Shown piece by piece: positions 1 to 9,204 of a DNA stretch of 64,000 bases. Within the stretch, counting starts at the first letter, position 1, and the number at the start of each line of letters is the position of its first letter. The position numbers and the translations under genes were made by a program. The notes beneath the pieces were generated by a model, which saw only the letters and a program-made list of their open reading frames with translations, did no database searches and had not been told where the DNA came from. Origin of the DNA: Nesterenkonia haasae (GTDB lineage Bacteria; Actinomycetota; Actinomycetes; Actinomycetales; Micrococcaceae); contig NZ_VFIE01000020.1 of NCBI RefSeq assembly GCF_010119385.1, forward strand, positions 122,939 through 186,938, in the 5' to 3' direction.

Positions 1-741
1 AGGGGCTGGGCGAGGGAGGCCAGCCTTCTGCGCCGAGCCCCACGCCTCTTCACGCTGGAGGTCGTCCACGGCGGGTATCGCGCCAAGTGCCGGGTCGAAA
101 GCGTCATCGCCTTCAACCACAGAGGAGGCCAGCCGGCCAGTGCTTATCCCGAGAGCGGGTGCGTCGACCTCCACCTCGACCACATCACCGAGGGCTGCCA
201 CCGACGCCCCCGCGGGAGTGCCGGTGAGGACGATGTCTCCCGGGTGAAGAGTGAGGTGTTGGGAGAGATCAGCGATCAACTGGGGCAATGGGAAGATCAT
301 ACGGTCGGTGGTGTCGTCTTGGACGAGCTCACCGTTCTTCCACGTGCGTAGTCGCAGGTTCTCCGGAGAGACCGCTTGCGCGTCCAGATACTCAGGCCCT
401 AGTGGGGTGTAGCCATCGCGGCCTTTATTCCGCAGGTTCGAGCCTTTGTCTGCTCCCCGCAGGTCGTACAGCCCCCAATCGTTCGCGGCAGTCACCCACT
501 GAATATGATCCCACGCCGTCGCCGGGGAGACCCGTCGGGCCGCAGTCCCGATAACAAGGGCGACTTCACCCTCGAACGCCAGAAGCTCTGTTCCTATAGG
601 CCGCTCGACAGCGTCTCCTGAGGCGGCTAGAGAGCTGGTCGGCTTAAGGAAGTACGAGGGGTTGCTCGGCCTGCGGCCACGCTCCTCGGCCCGAGATTGA
701 TAGCTGATGTGAACTGCGACGATCTTGCCAGGACTGATCAT
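1..741 (-). CDS. Fumarylacetoacetate hydrolase family protein (3' end outside window)
   Basis: 247 codons are visible from an ATG at 741, and the reading frame is still open at base 1. The protein has the FAH fold signature. An acidic metal pair lies in FEGEVALVIG, followed by a D-rich loop (TAANDWGLYDLRGADKG) and the late FPLPQLIADLSQHLTLHPGD / LTGTPAG motif. Family members hydrolyse or decarboxylate acylpyruvates and related C-C bonds in the lower meta-cleavage pathways of aromatics. The tail after the FAH core reads VDDLQREEAWGS, so a C-terminal extension or a second domain may lie outside the window. A GGAA ribosome site lies just upstream of the ATG. The 161-bp gap to the neighbouring SnoaL gene, with a CRP-like site in it, suggests its own promoter. 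The exact substrate cannot be read from sequence. Confidence 0.85.
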   Translation of the reverse strand, partial: MISPGKIVAVHISYQSRAEERGRRPSNPSYFLKPTSSLAASGDAVERPIGTELLAFEGEVALVIGTAARRVSPATAWDHIQWVTAANDWGLYDLRGADKGSNLRNKGRDGYTPLGPEYLDAQAVSPENLRLRTWKNGELVQDDTTDRMIFPLPQLIADLSQHLTLHPGDIVLTGTPAGASVAALGDVVEVEVDAPALGISTGRLASSVVEGDDAFDPALGAIPAVDDLQREEAWGSAQKAGLPRPAP

Positions 742-785
742 ATTCCAGATCGTATATTATTCGAGGGCCGCAAGCAAGGGTTTTT

Positions 786-801
786 TGTGGTGCGTCTCAC
801 A
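786..801. promoter_or_regulatory. CRP/GlxR-like site
   Basis: TGTGG-N6-TCACA, one mismatch from the TGTGA-N6-TCACA palindrome. It lies 45 bp upstream of the FAH-family start at 741 (minus strand). This is one of a set of similar sites in this window. Confidence 0.4.
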
Positions 802-902
802 GGTGAAGAGCGCAACTCGAGACACATGGTTCCATCGTCCTCAGTGCAAGCTCCTTCCTAGGCGGGGCGGGTTGAACCTCGCGTGGGTGGCTCGGAGTTG
901 CT

Positions 903-1742
903 TCAGTTTCCAATGTGCCGAACTTCGCTGCGACGAGCGACGCTGACCCGATTGATCTTTCCGTTCCTCAGTGCATAGTGGACGAACATGTCGGCCTCGT
1001 AAGACTCACCTGTAAGCAGCGGCCCTAAGACAAAGTCATGGGCGTCGTCAACCGCTGTAAATCGACATACGACATCAGCCGCGATGCCGCCCTCGTCGAG
1101 AATGACCGACCGCACGTCAATCTCCTCATGCACAGTGTGGTACATATTCTCGTAGAACCGTTTGACGGCTGCCTTACCGTGAAGTGGCTCATCGAAAGAG
1201 GGCAGCTTGACCTGGATCTCATCATCATAGAACTGAAGGAATCCGTCAGTGTCTTGGCTATTGAACGCCAGCACATAATTGAGATATGTCCGTTTTCCCA
1301 GAGTCCCGGTAGTGAAAGAAGTAGGGGGAACCGTGACCTCTCTGTTCGGAGCCCACGTTGCGGTCTTCAATGAAGAGATCTTGTCTCCACTTAACTGATA
1401 AAAACAGAAGAACTTCACGGTCATGTGCTCACCGGCTCGGAGGGGTCCAAACACGAAGTCCGGACGATCATCCGTCGCATGAAAGTCCATGTCCACCTCG
1501 ACTGCGAGCTCGTTGTCCTCACGAGCAATAGCTTGATGTCGAAGAGTTTCGCGGACGCCGTTGTGGGCATTGTGCAGAAACGCGCGCAATTCCTCTCGTC
1601 CCTGCAGCGTCATACTGTTGCCAGCAAAGAACACATCTTCAGCAAAGAATCCGTCCACCAACGCGTCGTCGTCCCCCCGGTTAAAAGCTTCGACATACTC
1701 GTCATAGTCAAACCCAGTGTTCCGAGCCATGTGTATTCTCAT
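903..1742 (-). CDS. Tandem SnoaL-like (NTF2-fold) protein
   Basis: A 279-residue protein made of two related halves. Residues about 8-125 and 150-270 each read as one SnoaL/NTF2-like cone-shaped domain; both halves carry the pattern (D/Y)xFxxAFNxxDxDxFxxFxxxD followed by a DFVxGPLxxGE segment. SnoaL-fold proteins are small-molecule isomerases, hydratases or binding proteins, and the substrate here is unknown. It is the last gene of the leftward operon with the VOC dioxygenase and the oxalomesaconate genes, 66 bp after the dioxygenase stop. A second ATG at 1730 (MARNTG) is an equally credible start, because the upstream spacing is better there. A role in isomerising or hydrating a ring-cleavage product is inference from position only. 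Confidence 0.8.
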   Translation of the reverse strand: MRIHMARNTGFDYDEYVEAFNRGDDDALVDGFFAEDVFFAGNSMTLQGREELRAFLHNAHNGVRETLRHQAIAREDNELAVEVDMDFHATDDRPDFVFGPLRAGEHMTVKFFCFYQLSGDKISSLKTATWAPNREVTVPPTSFTTGTLGKRTYLNYVLAFNSQDTDGFLQFYDDEIQVKLPSFDEPLHGKAAVKRFYENMYHTVHEEIDVRSVILDEGGIAADVVCRFTAVDDAHDFVLGPLLTGESYEADMFVHYALRNGKINRVSVARRSEVRHIGN

Positions 1743-1808
1743 TTCTCATAGACAGCCCGCAACGATCGCGATATCTAACAAGGTAAAATTCACGGACTGG
1801 AGCGGAAT

Positions 1809-2804
1809 TTAGTGTTGGCCTTCTAAGGCCTTACGGTCAATTTCCTCTTGGTTCTCCACATAGGGGGTTCCGTGAGTGTGGAATGTGGCAACTGTCTTCA
1901 TTCCCCACGCTTGCCCCTTGGCGCGCTCAGCCTGGCTCCACTCCACCACCGGCCAGTCGGGATCGAGGATGAGTCGCGCTTGGGCATTGGCGAACTCAAT
2001 CCGGTTGCCGCCGGGCTCCCAGACGTACAAGAAGAATGTTTGGTTGATGGCGTGCTTGTAGGGCCCGTACTCTATGTAGATCCCGTTCTCCAGGCAGATA
2101 TCGGCTGCTTTGAGGATGTCCTCGCGGGAATCCGGCGCGAACGCGAAGTGATGGAAGCGCCCCCGTTCCCCCGTCCAGTCGTCGGAGTACACGACATCGT
2201 AGGACTTCTGATGGAACCTGAACCACCAAGCCCCATAGCTTCCGCTGTCTAGACGGACGCGCTCTGACTCCCTTGCCCGCATGACATCGCGCCAGAACAC
2301 GCCCGCAGCATCCACATCGCTTGCCAGATAGTTGATGTGGTCCATGCGCCGGGTGTTGATTCCGCGTCCGGGGTAGGCAGAGGCCTGATTCTTCAATGCC
2401 GGGCGGTCCTCCTCGTCGGGGACGTAATGCTCGGTGTCGTAGTAGATGCCCATCAGGTGCCCGTCGGGATCCTCGAACTCATAGGACCTGCCGACACCGA
2501 CCTCAGGCTCCCGCCAGCCGTGTCCCAAACCAGCAGCTTCAATCGCGGCGACCCTCCGGTCGAGCGCCTCGGGGCTGGTGACGCGGAAGAGCGTACGGCC
2601 GACGCCGTTGGTGTGGGATGCGGTGAGCTTGAGCGTGTAGAGCTGGTACTCGTCCCAACACCGCAGGTAGACCGAGTCGCCGATGCGCTCCACCTCCCTC
2701 ATGGCGCAGATGTCACGGAAGAAGTGAAGACTTTCCTCGAACTTCGGGGTGAAGAGTTCGATTCCGCCGACATGGGCGAGATCGAAATTATCGCTGGTGG
2801 CCAT
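1809..2804 (-). CDS. VOC-fold (type I) extradiol ring-cleavage dioxygenase
   Basis: 331 residues with two vicinal-oxygen-chelate domains, the layout and length of catechol 2,3-dioxygenase-type enzymes. The second domain carries the iron ligand pattern: His156 in MDHINYL, His218/219 in RFHHFAF and Glu270 in GGNRIEFAN. It also has the conserved second-shell His251 and Tyr260. The enzyme should insert O2 next to a catecholic diol using Fe(II). Its neighbours are galD, ligK and galB homologues, which act on 4-oxalomesaconate. That makes gallate, a methylgallate or protocatechuate the likely substrate class. This is notable because the known enzymes at that step (LigAB, DesB, DesZ, GalA) belong to the unrelated type II family. 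Cotranscription is likely (44-bp gap to galD). Confidence 0.88.
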   Translation of the reverse strand: MATSDNFDLAHVGGIELFTPKFEESLHFFRDICAMREVERIGDSVYLRCWDEYQLYTLKLTASHTNGVGRTLFRVTSPEALDRRVAAIEAAGLGHGWREPEVGVGRSYEFEDPDGHLMGIYYDTEHYVPDEEDRPALKNQASAYPGRGINTRRMDHINYLASDVDAAGVFWRDVMRARESERVRLDSGSYGAWWFRFHQKSYDVVYSDDWTGERGRFHHFAFAPDSREDILKAADICLENGIYIEYGPYKHAINQTFFLYVWEPGGNRIEFANAQARLILDPDWPVVEWSQAERAKGQAWGMKTVATFHTHGTPYVENQEEIDRKALEGQH

Positions 2805-2848
2805 AGCTGGGTCCTCTCTGACAGGCTATTTGGCTGGTATTTGACACG

Positions 2849-3910
2849 TTACAGGCGCGGTCGCGCGAAGACGCGGCCGTCGAAAATCTTGCGGGCGGTA
2901 CGAATGGACGTAGAGGTGCCACGCCACGATCCATCGGACGCACGTGAGACTTCCACGTTCACGGAGGACTTCCCGCCAGGATGCTCAATGTCATACTCAG
3001 TGGAGTCCGGAAGCTGCGACATCTCCGAGCCGACAGCCTCTGGAATACTCACCCCGGCCGCGACTGAGGCCGCCATGAGCACCCCGATCGACGTGTGCAC
3101 ACGGTGCGGAATGAAGGCGCGGGTGCCCACCACCCCGCCGTTGCGCGGAGGCGAGAGCAGGAAAACTTTGGGCACGGTCTGTGTCAAGACGTCCCCGAGA
3201 CCCATCATCGGTCCCGCAGTCAGGCGTACGTGCTCGACCGAATCGCAAAGGTCCGATCGTGTTTCGAGTTCGGCGGGCGGCTCATCGCCCGCAACGCCGA
3301 ACTCTGCGGCCCGGAGTAGGACGACCGGCATACCGTTGTCGATGAGAGTAGCGGAGTGGCCTGCGACCGTGTCCGACGTGTTCCCCGTCGGGAGGAGCGG
3401 TCGACCGCCACCGATTCTCAGCTCGACGCCTGCCGCGGTACCTGGGACCCCCTCGATTGCCAGCTCCCCGTCATAGTGGGGCATCCCATCGCGCAGCCGA
3501 AACCTCGCTGTGGCGAGATCGCCGGTGTTGATCAGACGAATGCGCACGGTGGCGAGCTCCCCATGTGCAGAGATGAGTCCTCGCTCCACGGCGAAAGCTC
3601 CGACTCCGGCAAGGAGGTTTCCGCAGGTTTGGGCGTCCGAGACCACGGGAGCATCCACCGCCACCTGTAGGAAGTGGTAGTCGATGTCGACGTCGCTGTC
3701 GTCGGAGGCGGAGACCACCGCCACCTTGCTCGTCAGCGGGTGCGCTCCCCCCAGCCCGTCAATCTGGCGGGGATCCGGACTCCCCATCACCCGCAAGAGA
3801 AGTTCGGCACGCTCCGCGGCGTCATCTGGCACATCCCCCGCCACAAAAAAGGCACCCTTTGAGGTGCCCCCCCGCATCAGCATGCAGCGAATGCCCTCAT
3901 CGGCGGTCAT
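2849..3910 (-). CDS. galD: 4-oxalomesaconate tautomerase (PrpF family)
   Basis: 353 residues, normal length for the PrpF/GalD family. The N-terminus has the typical RCMLMRGGTSKG motif (8-19), then DPRQIDGLGGAHPLTSKVA (46-64), and a Cys96 in AQTCGNLLAGVG, the conserved catalytic cysteine region. GalD interconverts the keto and enol forms of 4-oxalomesaconate in gallate and protocatechuate 4,5-cleavage catabolism. Other PrpF members isomerise aconitates or methylaconitate, so sequence alone is not decisive. The adjacent galB and ligK homologues make the oxalomesaconate role very likely. Its start overlaps the end of the aldolase gene by 14 bp, which suggests translational coupling. Confidence 0.88.
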   Translation of the reverse strand: MTADEGIRCMLMRGGTSKGAFFVAGDVPDDAAERAELLLRVMGSPDPRQIDGLGGAHPLTSKVAVVSASDDSDVDIDYHFLQVAVDAPVVSDAQTCGNLLAGVGAFAVERGLISAHGELATVRIRLINTGDLATARFRLRDGMPHYDGELAIEGVPGTAAGVELRIGGGRPLLPTGNTSDTVAGHSATLIDNGMPVVLLRAAEFGVAGDEPPAELETRSDLCDSVEHVRLTAGPMMGLGDVLTQTVPKVFLLSPPRNGGVVGTRAFIPHRVHTSIGVLMAASVAAGVSIPEAVGSEMSQLPDSTEYDIEHPGGKSSVNVEVSRASDGSWRGTSTSIRTARKIFDGRVFARPRL

Positions 3911-4607
3911 GGGTTTCCTCGAACTCTGCCTGCGTCACATACTGCACGCCGAGGTCTGCCAGGACAGGGCGGAGGTTGTTAAGATCCATAGATATCTCGC
4001 CTGCCTCGAAACGCACCCGATTCGCCGCCTCCTTCGCTGCGCGCGCCTGCGAGGCCTCGAGAGCCTCCGCGGCACGCTCACGCGGGACAATGGTCACCCC
4101 GTCGTCGTCGGCCACCACAATATCGCCGGGTTCCACCACCGCTCCGCCCAGAACGATCGGCACGTTCACCGAGCCAGCAGTGTCCTTCACAGTCCCCTGT
4201 GCGCTCACCTCGGCCGTCCAGGCCGGAAATCCCATGGCCCGCAATTCCTGGGAGTCGCGCACACCGCCGGATGTCACGTACCCCCGCACCCCGCGCCTCT
4301 GCATCTGAGTCGCCATCAGGTCGCCGATGAAACCGAAGGGGGACTCGGTCGTGGGGACAACGACGATGACATCGCCATCGTGGGCCTGCTCAATGGCGGC
4401 ATGCACCATGAGATTGTCACCTGGCGCCGCCTGTACGGTGACGGCTGTGCCTGAAATCCTCACGCCCTGCTGTATGGGTCGGATACGCGGACCGGCGTAC
4501 CCGGCGCGTCCGAGCGCCTCATGAACGGTCGCCGAACCGAACTCGGCGAGAGCCCTGGCTATCTCAAGATCGGCGCGGACGATGTCGGTGACGACCACGT
4601 GTGTCAT
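3897..4607 (-). CDS. 4-carboxy-4-hydroxy-2-oxoadipate aldolase (RraA/LigK family)
   Basis: 236 residues, the size of HMG/CHA aldolases. It carries the RraA-fold signatures GFIGDLMAT (92-100) and SGGVRDSQELRAMGFPAW (113-130), with Arg117 and Asp118 matching the catalytic Arg-Asp pair of the class II pyruvate aldolases. The reaction splits 4-carboxy-4-hydroxy-2-oxoadipate into pyruvate and oxaloacetate, the last step of gallate/protocatechuate meta cleavage. Related proteins that regulate RNase E (RraA) lack this context. The start overlaps the galB stop (ATGA, 4604-4607). The pathway genes LigK, GalD and GalB lie together in one operon, which supports the call. Confidence 0.88.
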   Translation of the reverse strand: MTHVVVTDIVRADLEIARALAEFGSATVHEALGRAGYAGPRIRPIQQGVRISGTAVTVQAAPGDNLMVHAAIEQAHDGDVIVVVPTTESPFGFIGDLMATQMQRRGVRGYVTSGGVRDSQELRAMGFPAWTAEVSAQGTVKDTAGSVNVPIVLGGAVVEPGDIVVADDDGVTIVPRERAAEALEASQARAAKEAANRVRFEAGEISMDLNNLRPVLADLGVQYVTQAEFEETHDRR

Positions 4608-5359
4608 TCCAGCACACTCGCCACCTGTGGAAGGTGCCGCATGTAGGCCTCACCCATGGTCTCGTGTGAGAGTCCTAGATTCGGGCCAGCGTTCCGCTTG
4701 ACCTGCACGCCGCGGCGGACTGCAAGGTCGGTGTAATAGGACCACATGTGCTTTTGCGCCGGAAGACACTCCATCGCTTTCCGCTTCAGGGGGAATGCCT
4801 CAGTGATGTCGAGCAGGACGCTGGGACTGAAACCACACTGTTCGGGTTGGTGCGGTTCAAAGAAGAAGACTGGAGGCGCGCCAATGATGTCGTCCGCAGT
4901 GGGGAAGGAGCCGTCTGCGTTCGCGACGCCGATTGCTTGCGCGAGAACACGCGCTTCAAGTGCCATGCGCGCAGCGGTTGGGTGATCGCCATTGTAGGGG
5001 TCAGCGAGAGTGTGGGTCAGCACGACCGACGGTTGCACACGTCGGTAAACGTCGATGAGCTGCGCGATAGCCTCCGGTGACTCGCGCAGAGGATAGTCCC
5101 CGAGGTCCAGAAACTCGATCTCGGCGCCCAGCGCCGACGCTGCGGCCTCAGCCTCGTCGCGACGGAGTCCCTTGATCTCGTCGAGGCTCTTGCCCTGTAA
5201 CCATTGGCTAGCCGACTCACCGCGTTCGCCATAGGAAAGGCACACCACGACGGCCCGTTCACCCCTCTGGGTGGCTGCGGCAATGGCTCCGCCTGCTCGC
5301 CATACGAAGTCACCGGCGTGAGCACTGATGACCAGGAGCGATTTCTGGTTCTCTGACAT
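4604..5359 (-). CDS. galB: 4-oxalomesaconate hydratase (PIG-L family, GalB type)
   Basis: 251 residues of the PIG-L/LmbE zinc-hydrolase fold. The usual HPDDE motif is replaced by HAGDFVWRAGG (14-24), which keeps the zinc His14 and Asp17. A third metal residue is expected in DPYNGDHPTAARMALEAR. This variant is what I know of GalB from Pseudomonas putida, which hydrates 4-oxalomesaconate to 4-carboxy-4-hydroxy-2-oxoadipate and has no relation to LigJ. It is the promoter-proximal recognised gene of the operon, with AGGA just before the ATG at 5359. PIG-L deacetylases are the alternative, but the neighbouring tautomerase and aldolase argue for the hydratase. Confidence 0.88.
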   Translation of the reverse strand: MSENQKSLLVISAHAGDFVWRAGGAIAAATQRGERAVVVCLSYGERGESASQWLQGKSLDEIKGLRRDEAEAAASALGAEIEFLDLGDYPLRESPEAIAQLIDVYRRVQPSVVLTHTLADPYNGDHPTAARMALEARVLAQAIGVANADGSFPTADDIIGAPPVFFFEPHQPEQCGFSPSVLLDITEAFPLKRKAMECLPAQKHMWSYYTDLAVRRGVQVKRNAGPNLGLSHETMGEAYMRHLPQVASVLE

Positions 5360-5365
5360 GGAGTC

Positions 5366-5554
5366 CTATTCGTTGTCGACGGCGTTGTCACCAACAATGA
5401 TGTAGAGCTGCGATGTGATTTCCACCGGCGTGTGCTCTCCAATTAGCAAAACACAAGGTCCTGCAATGGTCAACGCACTCACAACGGCTACCCAGAAGAG
5501 CAGGAGAGGCATGAGTTGAGTGGTCGAGGACCATTCGCGACAAACGTCTCGCAC
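5366..5554 (-). CDS. Possible small membrane protein upstream of galB (uncertain)
   Basis: A 62-codon frame from GTG 5554, or about 48 codons from ATG 5512, ends 6 bp before the galB start in the same direction. It holds one strongly hydrophobic stretch (LMPLLLFWVAVVSALTIAG, about residues 14-32) followed by an acidic tail. That would suit a single-pass membrane peptide or a translated leader. I recognise no family and see no good ribosome site for either start, so it may be an accidental frame in the galB leader. Confidence 0.22.
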   Translation of the reverse strand: MRDVCREWSSTTQLMPLLLFWVAVVSALTIAGPCVLLIGEHTPVEITSQLYIIVGDNAVDNE

Positions 5555-5606
5555 CTAATGGCGTCTTTTGTCTGATGCCGTGAATATGTCTAGAACCTAG
5601 TCTAAT

Positions 5607-5622
5607 TGTGAGTCATGTCACT
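5607..5622. promoter_or_regulatory. CRP/GlxR-like site
   Basis: TGTGA-GTCATG-TCACT, matching 9 of 10 half-site positions of TGTGA-N6-TCACA. It is 154 bp upstream of the ligM1 start and about 250 bp from the galB start. Confidence 0.5.
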
Positions 5623-5751
5623 TCATCTACGTGATGTATCCACGAGTGACGCCTTGTCTAGCAGCCGCAGGCCATCCCGAACGAAACTCAGTCATCTGCG
5701 CTCAGGGCAATGTCTCGCGGCCGACGTTCGGGGGCGTCCGCAACATGCTAA

Positions 5752-7185
<1,434 letters not shown>

Positions 7186-7201
7186 GTGGCAAGGGCCAAG
7201 C

Positions 7202-8125
7202 TCAAATATTGAGTGCCTGCGCTTGCCCTCTAATGTTCTGTGCGATGGCGACGAGGCTCTCCATTTCGTTTGCGGCGAGCGGTGGCAAATGGGCGTGGAA
7301 GCCTGTGCCGTGCCATGCCACAGGGAGGCTCATGAACGTATCCGGGAGACCCTCGACATCATGGCTCGACACGGTGGTGACCAGTGAACGCCCCCGACCA
7401 AGGTCCTCGAGTAGCTTGGCCACACCGAGGCCGCTTGCCCAGCCCGAGGTGCGGCCGGCCTTGAGAGCGAGGTAACGGGAGAACCACCCTTCCATATGGT
7501 GTTCCAGCCGCCTTCGAGCATGATCTGTCCATGTGACGGCTTCGCCGTCGATGCGCACCGAGGAAAATATCGGCACCTGCCCTGCTCCGTGTTCACCGAG
7601 GACCATGGCATCTACATGGGATGGCGCGACGTCGAACTCCTGGGCAACGGCGTAGCGGAATCGTGCAGTGTCATTGAGGGCATAGCCGATGAGTCGCTCC
7701 CTGGGAAGACTCTGCGTTCGGCTCATCCAGTGAGCCAGGATATCCACCGGATTTGTCAGAAGGACTACTATGCCGGCCGGTGAAAGCTGCTTCTGAATAG
7801 CAGGTGCGAGTGAGTCAAGCAGACCGGCGTTGGCCTCAAGAAATTCTCGCCGATCCCCTTCAGGATCTTCTGGCAGCGACGCTGCAACGACGACCGCGTT
7901 GACAGTTCCTGCGGGAGCTTCTCCCGTGATCAGCTTTGGCGAGTCGACACCTAGGACCGTTTGCCCATCGGTGATGTCGATTCGGTGAGCCTCGACGAGG
8001 TTGTCTTTGACGTCCTGCATATAGATTTCCTGGCCGACGCCGCGGCTGGCCAGCTGAGCGCAGACAGAAGACCCCACGGTGCCTGCAGCGCCGATGACGG
8101 CGACGCGCTGGGGCCAACTAGTCAC
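7202..8125 (-). CDS. Malate/lactate dehydrogenase family NAD-dependent oxidoreductase
   Basis: 307 residues from the GTG at 8125, chosen because it gives a GTGA overlap with the stop of the upstream dehydrogenase. A longer upstream frame would run deep into that gene. The N-terminus has the NAD fingerprint GAAGTVGSS. LLTNPVDILAHWMSR and VLGEHGAG, with the catalytic His, are the LDH/MDH signatures. It should oxidise or reduce a 2-hydroxy/2-oxo acid such as malate/oxaloacetate. The VGE-type loop does not let me choose malate over lactate. It is the last gene of a three-gene leftward operon and converges on ligM1 with only 16 bp between them. A link to oxaloacetate and pyruvate from the gallate pathway is plausible inference. 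Confidence 0.82.
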   Translation of the reverse strand: MTSWPQRVAVIGAAGTVGSSVCAQLASRGVGQEIYMQDVKDNLVEAHRIDITDGQTVLGVDSPKLITGEAPAGTVNAVVVAASLPEDPEGDRREFLEANAGLLDSLAPAIQKQLSPAGIVVLLTNPVDILAHWMSRTQSLPRERLIGYALNDTARFRYAVAQEFDVAPSHVDAMVLGEHGAGQVPIFSSVRIDGEAVTWTDHARRRLEHHMEGWFSRYLALKAGRTSGWASGLGVAKLLEDLGRGRSLVTTVSSHDVEGLPDTFMSLPVAWHGTGFHAHLPPLAANEMESLVAIAQNIRGQAQALNI

Positions 8126-9189
8126 AATCCCTCGCCCGCTGAATGACTGCGAATCAAGATTTTCGATCCAGCCCCAGTGCTGAGCCTCTGGATGGCTGCC
8201 CCGGTCTCCTCGATCCCGACTTCTTCGACCCATCCGCTAGGTTCTATGGCGCCGTCGGCCATAGCGGCGATGACGTCGTCGAAGTCGTCCGGGAGGTAGC
8301 CAGAGGAGCCGACCACACCCATTTCTTTTTCAACCAGAGCCATCGGATGAAGCTCGACGGAACGTGTGTGCAAGCCTAGGATGACAGTGAGCCCGCCTGG
8401 TGAAACGCTTGCCAGCGCAGATTCGAGTGCGGCAGGAACGCCGGCACATTCATACGCTGCTGAAGCGCCGATGTCATTGGTTGCTGCTCGAACCACCGCT
8501 GCCACGTCTTGGCAACTCGGATCTACCACCTCAGCACCCAGAGCGGATATGGTTTTCCTCCGTTCCCGATTTGGTTCTGAGACGACAATCCTCTCCACCC
8601 CATGTGCACGTAGCGCAAACCACACTCCTATTCCTACGGGCCCAGCACCCACAACCAAAGCACAATCCCCAGGCTGAGGCTTGGCCAACTTCACTCCGTG
8701 CCAGGACACGGCAAGTGGTTGGACCAGTGCGCCCATCCGAAGGTCAACATTGTCGGGCAAGTGATGCAGCATGTAAGCGGGAACAGTGGTGTACTCCGCG
8801 ATACCTCCACCGTGAGAGTGCATTCCGTGCAGTCCCCTCACTGCGCAGGCGTTACTCAAACCTGTCCTGCAGGCCGCGCACTCGCGGCAAGAATATGTCG
8901 GACAGACAGCAACCCGATCCCCCACCTCAACATCACTCACACCCTCCCCCATCTCAATAACGGTGCCCGAAAACTCGTGTCCGAGAATCTGCGGAAGCGC
9001 AGATCCGGTGATGGGGTGTGGCTTTGAGAGGTCCAGACTCAGATTCGAGGGGTCCTCATATACATGAAGATCAGATCCACAGATACCGGAGAACGCGTTG
9101 AGGAGTTTAACTTCTCCCGGACCTGGGACTGGTTCTTCGACATTCTCGATTCGCAGATCGTGCGCGCCATGGAGCACCGCAGCTTTCAT
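8122..9189 (-). CDS. Zinc-dependent medium-chain alcohol dehydrogenase (butanediol dehydrogenase type)
   Basis: 355 residues with the zinc MDR layout. The catalytic zinc motif is CGSDLHVYE with GHEFSGTV. The four-Cys structural zinc loop is CPTYSCRECAACRTGLSNAC, and VVGAGPVGIG is the Rossmann fingerprint. The N-terminus, with its long insert before the GHE motif, resembles (R,R)-2,3-butanediol dehydrogenases, although sorbitol and threonine dehydrogenases are close. Together with the upstream ThDP enzyme this could be an acyloin module: C-C bond formation or cleavage, then oxidoreduction of the hydroxyketone. The gap to the ThDP gene is 15 bp, and the stop overlaps the next start (GTGA). Confidence 0.82.
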   Translation of the reverse strand: MKAAVLHGAHDLRIENVEEPVPGPGEVKLLNAFSGICGSDLHVYEDPSNLSLDLSKPHPITGSALPQILGHEFSGTVIEMGEGVSDVEVGDRVAVCPTYSCRECAACRTGLSNACAVRGLHGMHSHGGGIAEYTTVPAYMLHHLPDNVDLRMGALVQPLAVSWHGVKLAKPQPGDCALVVGAGPVGIGVWFALRAHGVERIVVSEPNRERRKTISALGAEVVDPSCQDVAAVVRAATNDIGASAAYECAGVPAALESALASVSPGGLTVILGLHTRSVELHPMALVEKEMGVVGSSGYLPDDFDDVIAAMADGAIEPSGWVEEVGIEETGAAIQRLSTGAGSKILIRSHSAGEGL

Positions 9190-9204
9190 CCAGCGCGCCG
9201 CTTC

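Noticed and set aside
2337-3476. Long plus-strand open frame (379 codons) opposite the dioxygenase and tautomerase genes
   Set aside because: It lies antisense to two well-supported genes and its translation has low-complexity, family-free composition, typical of a GC-rich shadow frame.
3684-4454. Plus-strand frame opposite the tautomerase and aldolase genes
   Set aside because: It is fully antisense to conserved enzymes, with no recognisable motif and no ribosome site.
4604-5359. Sugar or mycothiol-type deacetylase (LmbE/MshB) as the call
   Set aside because: The HAGDF variant of the zinc motif and the neighbouring tautomerase and aldolase fit GalB better.
8126-8233. N-terminal extension of the malate/lactate-type dehydrogenase
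   Set aside because: The extra 36 codons overlap the preceding gene and have no homologous features. The GTG at 8125 gives a standard GTGA overlap.
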